Shown here one piece after another: positions 35,709 to 50,700 of a stretch of 64,000 nucleotides of DNA (within the stretch, counting starts at the first letter, position 1; each line of letters begins with the position of its first letter). The notes under the pieces were generated by a model. It had not been told where the DNA came from. It searched no databases and saw only the letters and a list, made by a program, of their open reading frames with translations. Origin of the DNA: Bedellia somnulentella (Eukaryota > Arthropoda > Insecta > Lepidoptera > Bedelliidae); contig OY755186.1 of NCBI GenBank assembly GCA_963576735.1, positions 12,511,970 through 12,575,969 of the forward strand. The letters run 5' to 3'. Both the position numbers and the translations under genes were made by a program.

Positions 35709-38700
35709 CTAGGGCGCCCGCGACGTACTCGCTTTCTCGCGTTGCCATTGGATTATACGTTCCTTTATTTCCGTTGCTGCAAAACAACATTACCATTAAA
35801 AAACTATCCAATAAGGTACACGGAGCTGTTTACAAAAAAAAGAAGAACAGCTGCAATAGAAATGCTTTAGAGTTTAAAAGCGGAGTGTCGAAAGGGATTA
35901 TTTTTAATAGAGTACCCGCTATAACATGACACACGAAAAGTTGCACTAATAATAGAATTTAATTAGTATAATCTCAACCCCATTACTCTATTCCGATTCC
36001 AAAACATGGTTATAGATATTTTTACCTGGGCGCAGCTGATCCTCCGTCAAAGGCTGCCTGTTGAAGGGGTCGGTGCTGCTGTTTAGTAAATGGCGCAGAA
36101 TCACCGACCGGTCCATTACCTGAAAATATATTACCTATTATAACACGTGAAGGTTATATGCTAGCTATGGTTTTAGTTACATTTTATTTTATTCACTTTT
36201 ATGAAAACTTTTTATCGTGGGCAAATGACAGATACAATTTTTTTGTGACAGCTACAACAGACGTTTTTTTGTACTTGTGTATCCATACTACTCAGAACGA
36301 ATAGAATCGTATTTATCTAAAGCATAAAATAGGAACACTACAAACCTATCAAACACACGAGAAACCTGGATAGACTTTGATGATTTAACTTAATAACCGT
36401 TTCCTTACTCAACTGCCAAAAGTGGTTGAGGAATATTTGAGTCTGAAGCCTAAGCTAGCCCTTTTAGGGGTATATAGCCGTTCGCTACTCAGGAAAAATA
36501 TAACTTTATTCATCTATCTTATACCCTTAGTCGCCTCTTACGATCACCCATGGAAGAAATAGGGTATTGCTATTCTAAGCCGACACTAAACAGCAAAAAA
36601 ATAATTTAAAAAATAAACTTAATACTTAGTAAGACTTAATATGATTCAACAACGAATGAATGATGATGAACGAATATCTTAATAAGGTTCAACAATGAAC
36701 GAATGATATTGAAACACAGACCTTCCCCGAGGGCAAGAACACCGGGTCGGTCATCAAGGTGTCCATGAGCGGGTCGCGGAACTCCTCGGGCGCGTCCGCG
36801 AACTCGTCGCTTTGTTGCTGGTTCGATACTGTAATTAAGTGTAGTGTAATTTAAATCTTTTTGTTCATGAAAACCTCATGTGGGGATTTATTATTAATAA
36901 ATAAAGGAAAGAAAAATTTCGACACAGGCGGGAATCGCCTGGCCGGCCGCCTGTGTCGAAATTTTTCTTTTCTTTATTTATTAGTAAAGTGTAGTGTAGT
37001 TTTGTTGTATGTTGTTGGGAGGAGGAAATTGGAACATATCAACTCAAAAAGACTCAAACGTTCACGCCGAATATCCCCTAAGGAGTTTGGCAGAGGTACT
37101 AATACTTCTGAACATCACGACACATCGTCACCTGGTGTTCAAAGTACCCACGTTTTGCATGGACAGTGTACTGACGTGATAGGATGCAGGCCTATCGCCA
37201 TTTTTGTAAGAATAAACTGTCACATGACTAAGTACAACTCAGCCATGTGGGTTTCCTCAAGATGTTTTCCCTCAACGTTCATATGAAAACTGTGTGAAAT
37301 TGAAAATACCTAAAGTCAAACTACTTAATGGTAAACACATAATGTTTAAAATGTCAGAAAAAAGAACAGAATGGCTAAAATTATGTACGCATGTAAGTTT
37401 GAGGTTTGAGTACAATTTTCGAGAGTAATAAACTTAAGACTACTCATGACCCTTGTTTTTTTAACTTGCAATTTATGAAACCTTATCTGCGGTACTTATC
37501 AGACAATAATTTGTTCAGTTACGATTTTTTATGTCATCTGATAATGTGCAGACGTCCATAGGTCACACACCTAACTATAACACTCACTAACATAGATATA
37601 GGGCAATAAAATAGAAGACAATTCATAATTAACAGTTCAAACCCACTGAGATAAGTAAGCCCATATAATATTTACCTGCAATTTTGTATGCATTGTCAGC
37701 TAGCGTCTTGAAACGCTCGATTTCTGGAGTGGTCTTGATGCGTGACTTGGCTAACCGCATGGCGGCGTCGTCGAATAACTCTTTGCGGAATGATCGCTGC
37801 AAAATAAATAAATACGTTTTAAATTTGTATTTAATTAATTTACAAAGCAAAATTGCCTTAAATTAGCGAGTCTTTCTTTATTGCTAGATCTGCACCTCAA
37901 GGTGATTAATAGATTTTAGGTCGTAAATGAGGAGGTAAAAGTTATATTTTTTTAAGAGAAGGTCTCTTAATTACTATCAATTACATTAACGATCGTACAA
38001 CTCACGTAGTAAAATGACAATGAAACGAAATAACTAGGTTTTTTAAAAAAATAAAAACCTCATGTAGTGATTATGACTAATCAATTAAGCAAATGATGTC
38101 TAAAGATTTCGTGGGTTCGAGTCCCACTGGTGTCGAAAATTTTTATTTGCTTAATTGATTAATGAAGCAAAATGTTGACAGTTTAATTACTATTACAGGT
38201 TTTTGTTTAAATACAGATAATATAGTTTCATTTTATTTAACTTCAAGACAATAGTGTTTAATATCTCAAAATGGTTTTGTAATTAGCATCGCTTTTATAA
38301 AACTTTGCATACCGTATATCTATCGTCAAGTTCTTTTTGTCTGGTTATTTTTTGACTAAACTCTTTCATCCTCTCATTGAGGATCATATGAGAATTTGCT
38401 GAGATTTATAATTATATTAACTTAATTTTCACAGAGAAAACAAAATAGCTTTTAATATATTAAGACTAAATTTTATTTGTTGTCCTAAATGCTATTAATT
38501 ATTTGCAGCAATGCTATTATTTTTGTATACGCAAGCAGGTAAAAATAGTAAAATATTATTTTTACTCAAACATTACGAAAAAACATTGCTAATTGTAAGC
38601 GCCTGTGGCGCGCGCCGATGCCATAATGATACTGTCGTAAAAAAAACCATGCCATGAATAGATATGTTATAGCGCGGTGCATGCCCAAGTCTAGTAAGCG

Positions 38701-41700
38701 CTACCAAAAGGCCAAGCACGAGCGCTATTTTATCCTCACGATGTCGGTTTAATAATTAGGAAGAGATGGCAGTTTTATACCACGCGATATCTAGTCAAAA
38801 GGTTGTTGGTACTAGCTATACAGGAAGCAATGAACCGAGTAAGAATAAGTTAGTAAGTAGTTAGTAGCCTGTGTCGAAATTTTTCGTTCAAAAATCAATT
38901 CGAAAATCATTCATTTCATTATTTATTATCATCTGTGGACTCGTGTTTTATTATTATCATTATCAACTATCACCAACACTTACCCGCACACTTTATTTAT
39001 TCTTTATTTATTAGTAATAATCCCCACATGAGGTTTTCACGAACAAAAAGATTTAAAAAAGTTAGTGACCTCGTCGGCGGCGAGCGCGGCGTGGAAGAGC
39101 GGCTCGTCGAGGTGCAGGTAGATGTTGACGAGCTGGCTGAGCAGCCGCCGCGGCTCCCAGCCGTACTTCTCGGGGTGCCGCACCTGGTACCCATCACACG
39201 TTACATTTCAACATATAAAACTATTATTTCAATATAAAATGTATCTGTTTTTTATTGTTGTAAGCTTCAACTAAATGTTTAAATGAATATTACATACATA
39301 CATACATATACTCACGGCTATAAATCCCTAGAAGTGGTAGCCAGAGCTAAGGAAATAGAAATTCTTCAGCCACTTTAGGAAAGTTGAGTGGGGAAAAGAT
39401 GGTAAAATAAAGGTTGTTGGTTTTGGGTCTTAAACCGCATCACCCAGAGTTCCCTTAAAAGCCCCATTACTTTTAGTCGCCTCTTACGTACACCCACCGG
39501 AAGAAATAGGGTAGTGCTATTCTAAGCCGACACTACACAGCATGTATTTAAACAAAGAAGATAAAAAAGATTTTACGGACCACAATAATCCAAACCGCGG
39601 GCCGCGTTCAGGCCATGGTTTGGACAGCCCTGCCTTAATAAATGTAGCACGTATGAAGGAATTATTGTAGATGAACCCCTCTGAGCTACCTAGTGGATGA
39701 ACCTAGTGGAAACTAATGGCTTGGATATTTGTTTGTAGCGACCTCTAAACGGTACTCACTCGCTCACTAGCAGCGTCTCATAATCCTACATCGCGGAACC
39801 TAAATGTTTAACTAGCTAAATATGAATGCAAATTATAAGTTGGTACATAGTAGGGTGTACTGGCCAGTATACGTTTGCTGTTCCCATATGTTTGTATTGA
39901 TGTAATACCTTGAGATTATTGCACTTGGGTCACTTGCAGATTGACGTTGAGCATGGACGCGAGCCGGTCCACGAGCTAGTCTAGCATGTCTACCGTTGCT
40001 CTGTATTAATATCATATTATATATATAGACAGATAGATACCTTGAGATTATTGCACTTGGGTCCGCAAAGTTGCTGCAGATTGAAGTTGAGCATGGACGC
40101 GAGCCGGTCCACGAGCTCGGCGCGCAAGAACGGCTCTTTGATATCCACCGTCAGGTATTCTAGCATGTCCACCGTTTCTCTATAGCAATATTAATATGAT
40201 TATAAGAGGTATTAAACGAAAGAAGTAGTCACGTTTACACTACAATATCATAAGATACTTGGTAATAATTTTGGTTAACAATTAAGCAGTGGTCGCAAAT
40301 ACAGGAGGCATATATTGTAATGTTGTATCTGTATATATATTGTATATTAGGGACATTGGTTCGAAGTAGATATATATACTCGCGGCTATAAATCTCAAAA
40401 TAAGTAGCCAGAGTAGTTATGTGAGTGGTTAGTTTATCCTGGTTTTTAGCGGCAATGGAGAACACCGTGAAGAAAACCAACATGGTAAAGTTGTACTCGT
40501 TTATTGCTGGTAATGTTGTTATGTAGTCAGTGTGTGTGTGTGTGTTTGTATATGTTACCTGGCCAACGTGAGATAGGAGCGGCACTGCCTCTCATCTTGA
40601 GCTAATGCTCTAGCGCGCGGCTCCCCGCTGGCCGCAGCGCCCGCCTCTTGAGCCTCGTGGATACGTTTTAGGTACTGGAAACAATAAACGTTATTAGTTT
40701 CTTTATAACTAAGTTTAAAAGTTTTCCCATGGTAAAAGATTCTGGGGATAATCAAGCACAGTGTATAGTGCACGCAGACAGGACCCTTCTTAAGCGGGTC
40801 GATGTGTGTAGATCTTTGGATAGTTTCATTTCAAAATGCAAAGTGATAGAGAAGTCGCTGCGGATGCGGCATTAACTACATTTAGCTTTGAAAACGAACA
40901 ATTAATCAGCTGCATCCACCCTATGTTCTTTCGCTTAGCATTTTGAAATGAAGCCACCAAAAGATTTATAGAGACCAACACACTCATAAGAAGAGCGCTG
41001 ACAGAGACTGCTGAGCGTGATGATCAATAGACTGGCTCCCCCTAGGAAACTCCTTAAGACCTACCTAGCCTGGCTAAATTATCTTATAAGCGGCATCCTA
41101 AACAACATAGAAGAATATGAAGGCTCGATTGAACCGCGTTACCAAAGATGAACACAACAGTATAGTCTACATTTTAACACAGGATTTATATCACTTGGCA
41201 ACATAGCAAATATCTAAAATAAAAATTCACATGACACAGACACGTGACTTACAAACATGTCAGTAAACTCCGCAAAAACGGCTGAACTCTGAAATTTTGC
41301 ATACACATTCTGTAGGTCTAAGAATAGGTTTATAACTATTTTTTATACTCCAAAGTGATAAGGGTTGTACATCCCCTAACATTTATTTATTTATTTTTCG
41401 ACTAGAAATTCCCTTAAAATAATTTATATGGCAAAACAACGTTTGCCGATTCAGCTAGTATAGGTTTAAAAAGAAACCTTATCATCGTATACTCACGGTG
41501 AGACACTCGTCCAATAAGAAAGTGGTGTCATTCATCAGCATGTTGATAAACTTCACGAACTGCCGGCCCGAGCGCGACTCTTTTATGATCGCCTGAAAAC
41601 ATATTAAACAATATTATACTAATGGATTTAACATAAACTACTAAAGACGTCTTATTTACAGGACTTGGTATACTTTATTTATAAATAAATAAAAATTCTT

Positions 41701-44700
41701 ATTGTTCATCATAGTATGAAATTGTAGCGTGCATAATTTATGATGACGCTTAGTTTGTAATGTATAAATACTGATGAGTAAATAAATGATAAGTGAGTTC
41801 GTTATTCAACACTTCGCTGCAGTATTATTTCTTACCTAAGTACTCCAATCCTCACAACTGTCTGTCTTACCAGATTCTTCCCATTATAAAAAAAGTATAA
41901 TTCCTTAGCTCTGGCTACCACTTCTAGGGATTTATAGCCGTGAGTATAAGTATGTATTTATTAAAAATTTCAATACCTACTTGCACAGAAAATTGACAAA
42001 AGTAAAACTGTGTTAATATGTGTATTCATTTGTAAAGGATAGTTTGGCAAAATGAGACTGACACTATATGTGTACACCTTACGTCTCAACTGTACCACTA
42101 TAGTATATCAATAGAGTTAGACATTAATATATTTTTAGTGAAAAGTAATAATCACCTGTTTGTGAATAGGCCGCTCCCACATCCCTTTCAATATGATACT
42201 AATATGGAATCTAATTGTGAACTTGTCATAAAACTCAGTACTTTGTCCTGTCGTTTCTATATCCGTGTAAAACTTCATCAGAGCGCTCGGCAACGCTGTT
42301 TGTGACATCGGGTGGTCCATAAACTTCTCATAAACATTCTTCATTTTGAGCGGGACCGAGAGATCTATCACAAATAATACTTCCACTATTTTGGCAACCA
42401 AGTAGGGGTTCTTGATGAGATGCGAATTGCAAATGGCCGACAGTAACCATGTTACGATCGGCTCTTCTATATAATCTGTTATCACTTGAGGTACGTATCT
42501 GTGAAAGAAAGTAACATTAATGAATTTTATTCCTTGAAATAATTGTGAGTATGTAGGCAAATAGAAAAATGGAAGCCCGGGTTCTTTCAATAGGCCTCCA
42601 AGTAAAGAGAGTCTCTGCCTACCCCAATGGTAACATGTATACATACATACATTTATTCACGCCATTATTTCCCATTGGGGTAACATGAAGCATTTACAAT
42701 ATCATCACAGTATTTCTCACTGGATCAGATAACCTTACATTACAAACTTTTCTGAAGGACCTCAATTCTACTGCATTCACTTCACTCTCATGTTTTTTCT
42801 GCCACAATGTAAGTGTATGTATGTAAGAAATGATACTCACTGCACAGCAAACAACATGAACTCTGCCACATCCTCCACATACCACTCTGGCGCGGCGCAC
42901 AATGGGGGCCCGGGTTCTTTCAATAGGCCTCCAAGTAAAGCGCATACTCCGCCGTAGAATTGCACGCTACGACGGGCCAGCTCACTTTCTAACAGGGCCG
43001 TTTCGCCGCATTGCTTGGCTCTGTAAGTAATTTTTGTATTAAAATTATTAAATGGAACAAATAATCATGAATCTTGAATATAGTTTGTAAGAATAGCAAA
43101 TATAAAATTAGAATGATAAGTTTTATTATTGTACTGTACAATGTATGATATGAGAGGGCTTACGCTTTGCTGCGTTACTAGAAGTCACTTACACAAAAAA
43201 ATAAATTGCTGTGTCATAAAGAAGTAGACATAAAAACATATTTTAGTCAATTTACTCAGTCAGGCGTCAGAAAGTACAAAGACACATTATTTTCTTTGAT
43301 GTATAAACAAAAAATACCGAACAAACAGAATTTCTACAATTTAACTGAGTCGACACAAATCGTACTTATGCCGCCGGGCGAGCTGCCGCCGCCATCTTGC
43401 CATGAGCTCCCTGTTCCGCAGACACATTAAACTCTCTTTTCACAGTATTCGTAACAAAGTAAAATGTTCTGTGTAGTGTCCCTTAGAATAGCACTACACC
43501 ATTTCTTTCTGTGGGTGAACGTAAGAGGCGACTAACGGTATTGAGGATTTTTGGGCGATGCGGTTGGAGACCCATAACCAACAACTTTTATTTTACCATC
43601 TTTTCCCCACTCAACTTTCCAAAAGTGGCTGAGAAATTTCTAATTCCAAAATCCTTCTAGCGATTTAAAGCCGTAAGTATGTATGTAAAACGTGGTGTTT
43701 CTTGTAAATTGTGTTACAATCGTACCTATGCAGCCGCGCGAGCTGCCGCCGCCATCTTGCCGTGAGCTCCCGGTTCCTGGCGGCCGACACCGAGTTGCGC
43801 CACTGCGGTTCCGCGGACTTCAGCTCTTCTAGCACTTTCTGCAGGTCGCGGAACGCTCTGCGAAAAACATTTTATTGTTGTTTGTCATTTTGTAGGAAGT
43901 GACGGTAGTTTGATATTGCAGGGTTATGAGGTTGTTAAAATACTTACACAGAACCGGCATACAGATTTGATGTTTAGAAATTTACGTATCGTTTTTTTTT
44001 ATACTGCGGTTTCTCACAGTGGTTTTTTCATATTGAGCTTTCTAACCATTAGTAATAAAGATAAAAAAATACAAGACTAGTTATATTGTGTCAGTTTAGA
44101 CTAACCCAATAGCTACGTCCACACTGTGCCTTTTCATCTTCAACTTTCGTCTTCATCTTTCTATTCAACTTTCAATTGACGCTTACAATAAGTGAATGCG
44201 TTAATTGAAACCAACACCATACTTTATTCGTAGTTTGAGTTTCTGTTGGAAACACGTGCGACGACAATATTTTACTTGGGGGAATATATGCAGCTTACTT
44301 GGTCATAAGAAATTCCAGAAAAAAAAAACATCGTTCCTCTTTACTTAATTAGTGTAAAGTTTATTATTAGGATCCCAGAGTTGTGGAAAGCTTCTGTAAT
44401 CTTCAATAAAACTTAATGTTAAATCTTTTTCTTCGTCCACCATCTTGATGTTGAACGCTATGACGCACAGAAATCCACCCGACTCCGGATAACTTGCAAC
44501 ACAGCGCGCACTCCGCTTTCAACTGCCATCGCGCATGCATTAAGGGCATGCCTCACGTGCGCTGTTGACTGCGCTATGACGCATGCCCTTATTGAACAAA
44601 AAAAGGCACAGTGTGGACGTAGCTATTTCATCCCGCGAATGTCATAAGAATACATACATACATACATACATATACTCACGCCATTAATTCCCATTGGGGT

Positions 44701-47700
44701 AGGCAGAGACTATCGATCGCTACTTCGTACGATCCTGACAAACCTCTCTAGCTTCGTTTACATCCATCAATCTTTTCATACATGCTCTTTTATTCTTCAT
44801 ACTTCGGACGCCAGCCTTTTTGAGCACACTCTCAATTTGGTCCAAGTGTGTTCCCTTAGCTCGCTCCGTTAGCTCTATAGATCCCTTTAACCAATTTTCT
44901 ATCATCCATCCTCTCTTAATACCCAAACCATCTCAACATTCCTTTTTCTATCTTTCTTACAATATCATCTTTCACACCACACTTTTCACGAATAACACTA
45001 TTTCTCACTCGGTCACACAATCTAACATTACAAATTTTTCTGAGGGACCTCATCTCTACTGCATTCACTCTGCTCTCATGCTTCTTCTGCCACACCTAAC
45101 ATTCGCTTCCATACATAAGCGTAGGAACAAGAATAGCATCATGCACAGCCATTCGAGCCTTTTCAGACACCGATTGACTGATCATTAGGCTATTCATTGC
45201 TCCATTTACCGCATTACCCTTTTTCACTCTTCTTTCAATGTCTTCATCACATTTTCCATCCCTTGTAAACAAACTTCCCAGATATACAAACTCCTTCACC
45301 TGTTCCACATCTTTACCATCAATCGCAATCACGCATTCTGTCACATCTTCCTGTCTCTCAAAAACCATCGTTTTGGTCTTATCCACATTCACCCTCATTC
45401 CCTTTCTTACAAAAGACTTACATGCAATATTCATCATCTCTTGCAACTCTTCTGCCGATGATGCAAGTAACACTTGATCGTCAGCATACAAGAGGCATTT
45501 AATGATGAATCCACCCATTCTTAGTCCATAATCACTTTCACGCAACTCTGTCAAACAGTCATCCATGAACAAATTGAACGAATTGAACAGCCAGCATACG
45601 CCTTCTCTAAATCAATGAAGGAGCAATACACCTTTTGGTTCTTAGCTAAGAACTTTTCAGTGATGCTCCTTAGAGAGAAGATTTGATCCATACATCCCAT
45701 TCCTTTCCTAAATCCCGCTTGCACATCCCATATTTTCTCATCAGTTTCATTCATCACTCTTTCAATCAGTACCTTAGCATACAATTTACCAACAATGCTG
45801 AGTAAGCTGATGCCGCGGTAGTTTTTAGCCTCCTGGTGTGACCCCTTTCCTTTATATAGAGGCACAATCACCGCCTTGCACCAGTCTCGTGGAACTTTGC
45901 CACTCGACCAGCATTTTTGGAAAAGGAAGTACAACCAAGAAGCCACCAACCCTTTACCAGCCCTCAGCATTTCGATAGTAATCCTATCATACCCTGCCGC
46001 CTTCCCTACTTTCATAGTTTTCATTGCTTTCATTATTTCTTCCATACTAATCTCACTGTCACTGTAATCACCCATCTCTTCGTTCCAATCAACATTACTG
46101 TCGATTGGCGAAGAAATGGATGCATCCTCTTTTTCAAACAGTCCCTCAAAATAATTCTTCCATACCCGTTTCATGCTACTTTCATCCGTCGCCAATTCAC
46201 CCTGTTCATCTCTTATTACCAGTGGTCGGAGTAGGTATATTGAATTAAGGTCACTGACATCAAACGTATATGTTAATATGGATACGCCTCCGAGTTTCCG
46301 GATTATTATGATAAAAAATAAAATAGAATCAGTTATGGAACGAAATCCAGATTTAGATACAATTAGAGAATACAGCGAGAGTATTGAAAAAAGCGTAGCA
46401 AATAATCAGAAACTTTATTTCAAATTCGCTCCATTGACATCTACAGATGTTGAACGATCATTTTCCACTTACAAATGGATCTTAGATACTAAAAGAAATA
46501 GCTTAAAATTAGAAAGTATTGAAAAAAATATAGTTATTTATTTTAATTGTATAGAGACAGAAAATCAAAATGTAGAACTTGTAACCGATGAGGATTAAAA
46601 ATAATTATTTTTAATAAAACTGTGATAATGATTATTTGTATTAACAATAAACAATTTTGTTTGCTTACATATGGCTTTTTATATTATTATTCTATTTACC
46701 AAATTTTTGGAAACTCTGGTACATTCCGGAAGAAATGCATGTCTATGTTATGATATCATGACGCAAGTATCTAAAATCAATATACCTACTCCGACCACTG
46801 CTTATTACACTCACTCTCGTGTTTTGGGAAACTCCCTTTTCCTTCCGGATATACTTCCAGAATAACTTTAGGTTATTCCGGAAGTTATCAGAAAGTTTCC
46901 TCTCACACCACTCTTGCAAATCCCGCTTTTTCTTCTCTATTTTCTTCTTCACCTCATTCTTAACTCTCTTATATTCATCTTCACTTTTCTGCACTACATC
47001 GTCAGTTACACTCGCATTCATCCGTTTACTAGCTTTAATCGCTAGTAAATCTAACCACGCTTTCTTCTTATCTCCAACCGCCTCTTTCACAACTTTATCC
47101 CACCAACTTGTTGGTGGTCTATTTGACCTTTTACACACTCCACAAACTTCCGTCGCACATTCAACCATCGTCGATTTGAGCACATCCCATACTTCTTCTA
47201 TTTCCATTTCATCCTTCATCTCCACGCAACTTAGTCTATCATCCAATTTCCTGACGTATTCATCTCTGATATTTTCATCTTCTTGCAGTTTTTCAACTTT
47301 TATTCTTGCAAAATCCGTTGTTGACACTTTAGGCCTGTGACGCCAACGCGTACACAGACCCCTTAATCGTGATATAACGAGAAAGTGATCTGTGCCAACG
47401 TTCGTGCCCTTATAGACCCTGGTGTCAACAACCTTTGCTCTCAGCCTTTCATCAACTATCACAAAATCAATCATACTTCTCTCGCTTCCCCTCTGAGAAG
47501 CGACTTATTAAGGGCTGTAAGTCTGTCAGTGATTGTTAGACAATACATCTAGAGACTCAGCTACAATGAACTTCCAAAAGTGACTGTATTTTTTTTTATT
47601 TGGAAGACTTGAGTTAACGTTAGGTAAAGTTCTTCTCACTGAACCCAAACCTATTTTATCTGACGTTAAAATCCAGAACCTTGGATCACCAACCCAAATA

Positions 47701-50700
47701 CCGAGAATAATTGATTTTCAATCTTATCACCGCGCAGTAGAGTTCAAATGAAGTCGTTAAATGGGTATACGTTACCTGATTCTCCTCTGCTGTGTGTGCA
47801 GCGCCGGTATGAGCGCCACGTGGTGCATGTGGAGCGTGAGGAACCAGCACACTGTCTGGAACTTCGCTTCCGGCCATTGATGGTTGGGGTCATTGTCTGG
47901 AATAGAGGATTTAGATTATCTTAATGAATATTTTTGGATGGTGATTTTATTATTGCTACTTATGATCAAATTCTTTTTCCGGCCATTGGTGGTTGGGGTC
48001 CTTTTGTCTGGAATAGGGGATTTTGGTTATTTTGGTGGCTGGGATGTGGTTGATTATTCTCATTTGAGATCAAAGCGAGCGTTGTTGTTGAGATTCTTGT
48101 GGTTTCGCTAGTAGACTTGTTGTTGAAATCTTTATAATTGGCATTCTAAATTGTCAAATTTATTTAGTGATAAGACTCACAGTCTTACTTTTATCTGCTG
48201 ATTTATATGATTTCATGCTTCAGAGGGCACGTTAAGTGGTCGACTTCGGCTACAATCACGATGGTTATCTTAACTCTGCTAACCGACATCAGGCCATTGA
48301 TCGTAATGGCCAAATCATCCTAACTAGGTTAGACGCGAGCTTCTCAGTGAGGGCATGTATGGGCTGTATCCAAAAATAAACTAAATATATAACAAACGAT
48401 ACAAAACAATGATCAAGTTGGCGGCTAGAAAAGTGTATCTTTGATGTGGTATGTGCAAGTCCGTAACGTATTCAATCAATATAATAACCATGTGAAAAAT
48501 ATCTAAAACAAAAAAAACACATTCATCTTCATATTCCAATATACTTACTCAACTTCTCCAGCCAATCGTTAGCCTCCTGCACGGTGTAGGACAGACGGGT
48601 CTCATCTTTCAGCGCCGTACACGATCCGGGCTGGAACGCGTACAGCGGATACACGCGGTCCAACTTGATACGGACTGACAGCAGTTGGAGCACCGAGCAT
48701 ACGTTTAGCATGAAGCCGTCACCTGCAAATGTGTAGTACGGTTTGGTAAATAGTACATATGATGTAGATTAAGTTGGTAGGTAGAAAAATACAATGACTT
48801 ATTGTAAGAGATACTAGGGCTGCGAATCTCCAAGATGTTGGAGTTTAAAGTCTTTTCAAAAAAATCAAAATTGAATCACCTATTCTGAGTGACGCTTACT
48901 GGACACAAGAATACACACATTAATGACATCCAGGACTAAAAAACAATTCTATATCCCTCAAACAATTGATTGCCTTTAGTGAGTATCGAATGAGCGACCT
49001 CTGGATTCTAAGCGAGTCTCATAACCACTGGACAACGGATGATGTATGAATATTCGAATAAAGTTTAAAGATCGACTCGTTCTGTTGTTATCGAACTTTT
49101 TGACAATGTCTACTACTGCTTGGTGTGTATCCTAGAATTGTTTAAAACTGGATTGTTTGTGGGTGAAGTTATGAACCATCAAAGAATTTCAGGCTACATG
49201 AAATTAAAAAAAATAGATAGGTATGTTATATTTGTCTAACGAGCACAAAGAAGTACAACCTATTTAATACCTACTCACAGTGATGGGTCTTTCTAGTGTG
49301 AACCGTCTTATTATGTATAATGTATCTTTATATTTTCCTGTCTTCAACCAATTGAATACATACACATAAGCTGCATATTAATCATACAAGTGGAGTTATC
49401 CTGTTAGTGCCATTGACTCCGGTCAATCGTTCTATTTATCGGGGAGCAGTGCTATGCAGAAAATAAATTGAATAAAGATTTGTTTATCTCAGACTAATTA
49501 AAAGATTCAATACAATATTCACATTATCTCCAAAATAATGACGACATAAACTATGGAAGTCTTCCACAAAACATGGGAAAAACAGAAATTTGTTAAAGAA
49601 GCTGATATTGGATTAGGGCCAATAACAATTTGCGCGATAGTCGCGGGCGCGAGGTGAGCGACTCTCGTGCGTACATCTATTTCTGTCAGTCGTCAACCTC
49701 AACGACCAAGTGCACTGCAATCGACGGTTTATCACCGAAACCTGGCCACAGACATCACTATACCATGCCACATTCTACTACCACTATATCGTCGTATTGT
49801 GCCAAATATATTGGTCTATCTTTACGAAGAAACCAGAAATGCTCCTAAAATACCTTTTTGCTATAAATTGATGCAGTGCGCTTCCTTGGGAACCGCATTT
49901 ACTTCTAGTTAATAACCCAAAGTAAAGGTTCGCGCCGTATATCCACGAAGGCGTGGCAAAGGTACTTATACTTCTAAACATGTCATTTTCCTCATCTAGT
50001 GTTCCGAGTACCCCTGTTTTGTTTGGACAGTGCATTCTAACTCATGACTAAGTACAACTCAGGCATGTGGGTTTCCACATGATATTTTTCTTAAAAACTT
50101 TAATAAGTTAACAACACATAAGACTATAGAAAAGACAGATTGGTGTAAAGAGCTTATTCTATTACACTTTGTCGTTTCTGAATTCAGACGTCCTTCGAAG
50201 TTACTGCCGCAGACGCTTGTTATTACACTACACAATTTGTCTACTTTTCAGAAGCCTAGCGTTCTGAACGTTATTCCACTAGTCTGAATTTCAGATTCTG
50301 TGGTTTTCAGACGTCTTCATGCAGACAAATGGAATAAGCTCTTAAGCCGGGCTCAGTATTTGAACTCACGTCTCGTGCATGAGAATCGGGGGTTCGCCCA
50401 CTATCATGGTTTTACTTGCAGATATAGTTTTTTTTTATCAACACACAAGAACAAGAATTATATTCTTTTGTTCTATCGAAGTTTCACATCTTTTGTTTAT
50501 AAACAAGACTAAAATAAATATAATCATTTTAGCCTTGAGTATGAACCCGGTATCAAGTATTGGAACAAACAAGTGTCTTAATTTAGATTAACCTGAATTA
50601 AGGAATTAACTAATACAAATTCTCGACTACAACCGCTTAGTGATAATATGAATTTTAAAATATAATTCAATACAACTAATTTGGTATTTTAAGTTAAGAA

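Larger units (their letters stand above)
44640..47495 (-). mobile_element. RTE-like LINE, 5'-truncated, broken and with hAT insertion
   Basis: Reading the minus strand from 47495: the end of an APE-type endonuclease ([31 protein letters not shown]), a basic linker, then after the hAT insertion the reverse transcriptase with [50 protein letters not shown] and FIDLEKAY. A deletion near 45560-45600 then fuses this to the part with FMDDCL and the YADD catalytic box ([11 protein letters not shown]). A C-terminal tail ([15 protein letters not shown]) follows, then a 3' end with (TATG)n. The loss between motif A and motif C removes essential residues, and the 5' end is missing, so it is dead. No RNase H is seen. 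RTE clade is the best guess because of the microsatellite tail; I did not build a tree. Confidence 0.85.

Noticed and set aside
36861..37286. Plus-strand open frame of 141 codons
   Set aside because: It runs through a hairpin element and a SINE fragment, with no protein-family resemblance.
42135..42644. Extending UBE4B exon 11 upstream to an ATG at 42644
   Set aside because: Phase and similarity show the exon starts at 42498 after an AG acceptor; the upstream frame is intron with an exon-10 scrap and a LINE end.
45876..47340. Plus-strand open frames in the LINE region
   Set aside because: Apart from the hAT frame at 46278-46598, these mirror the minus-strand LINE coding sequence and show no family match.
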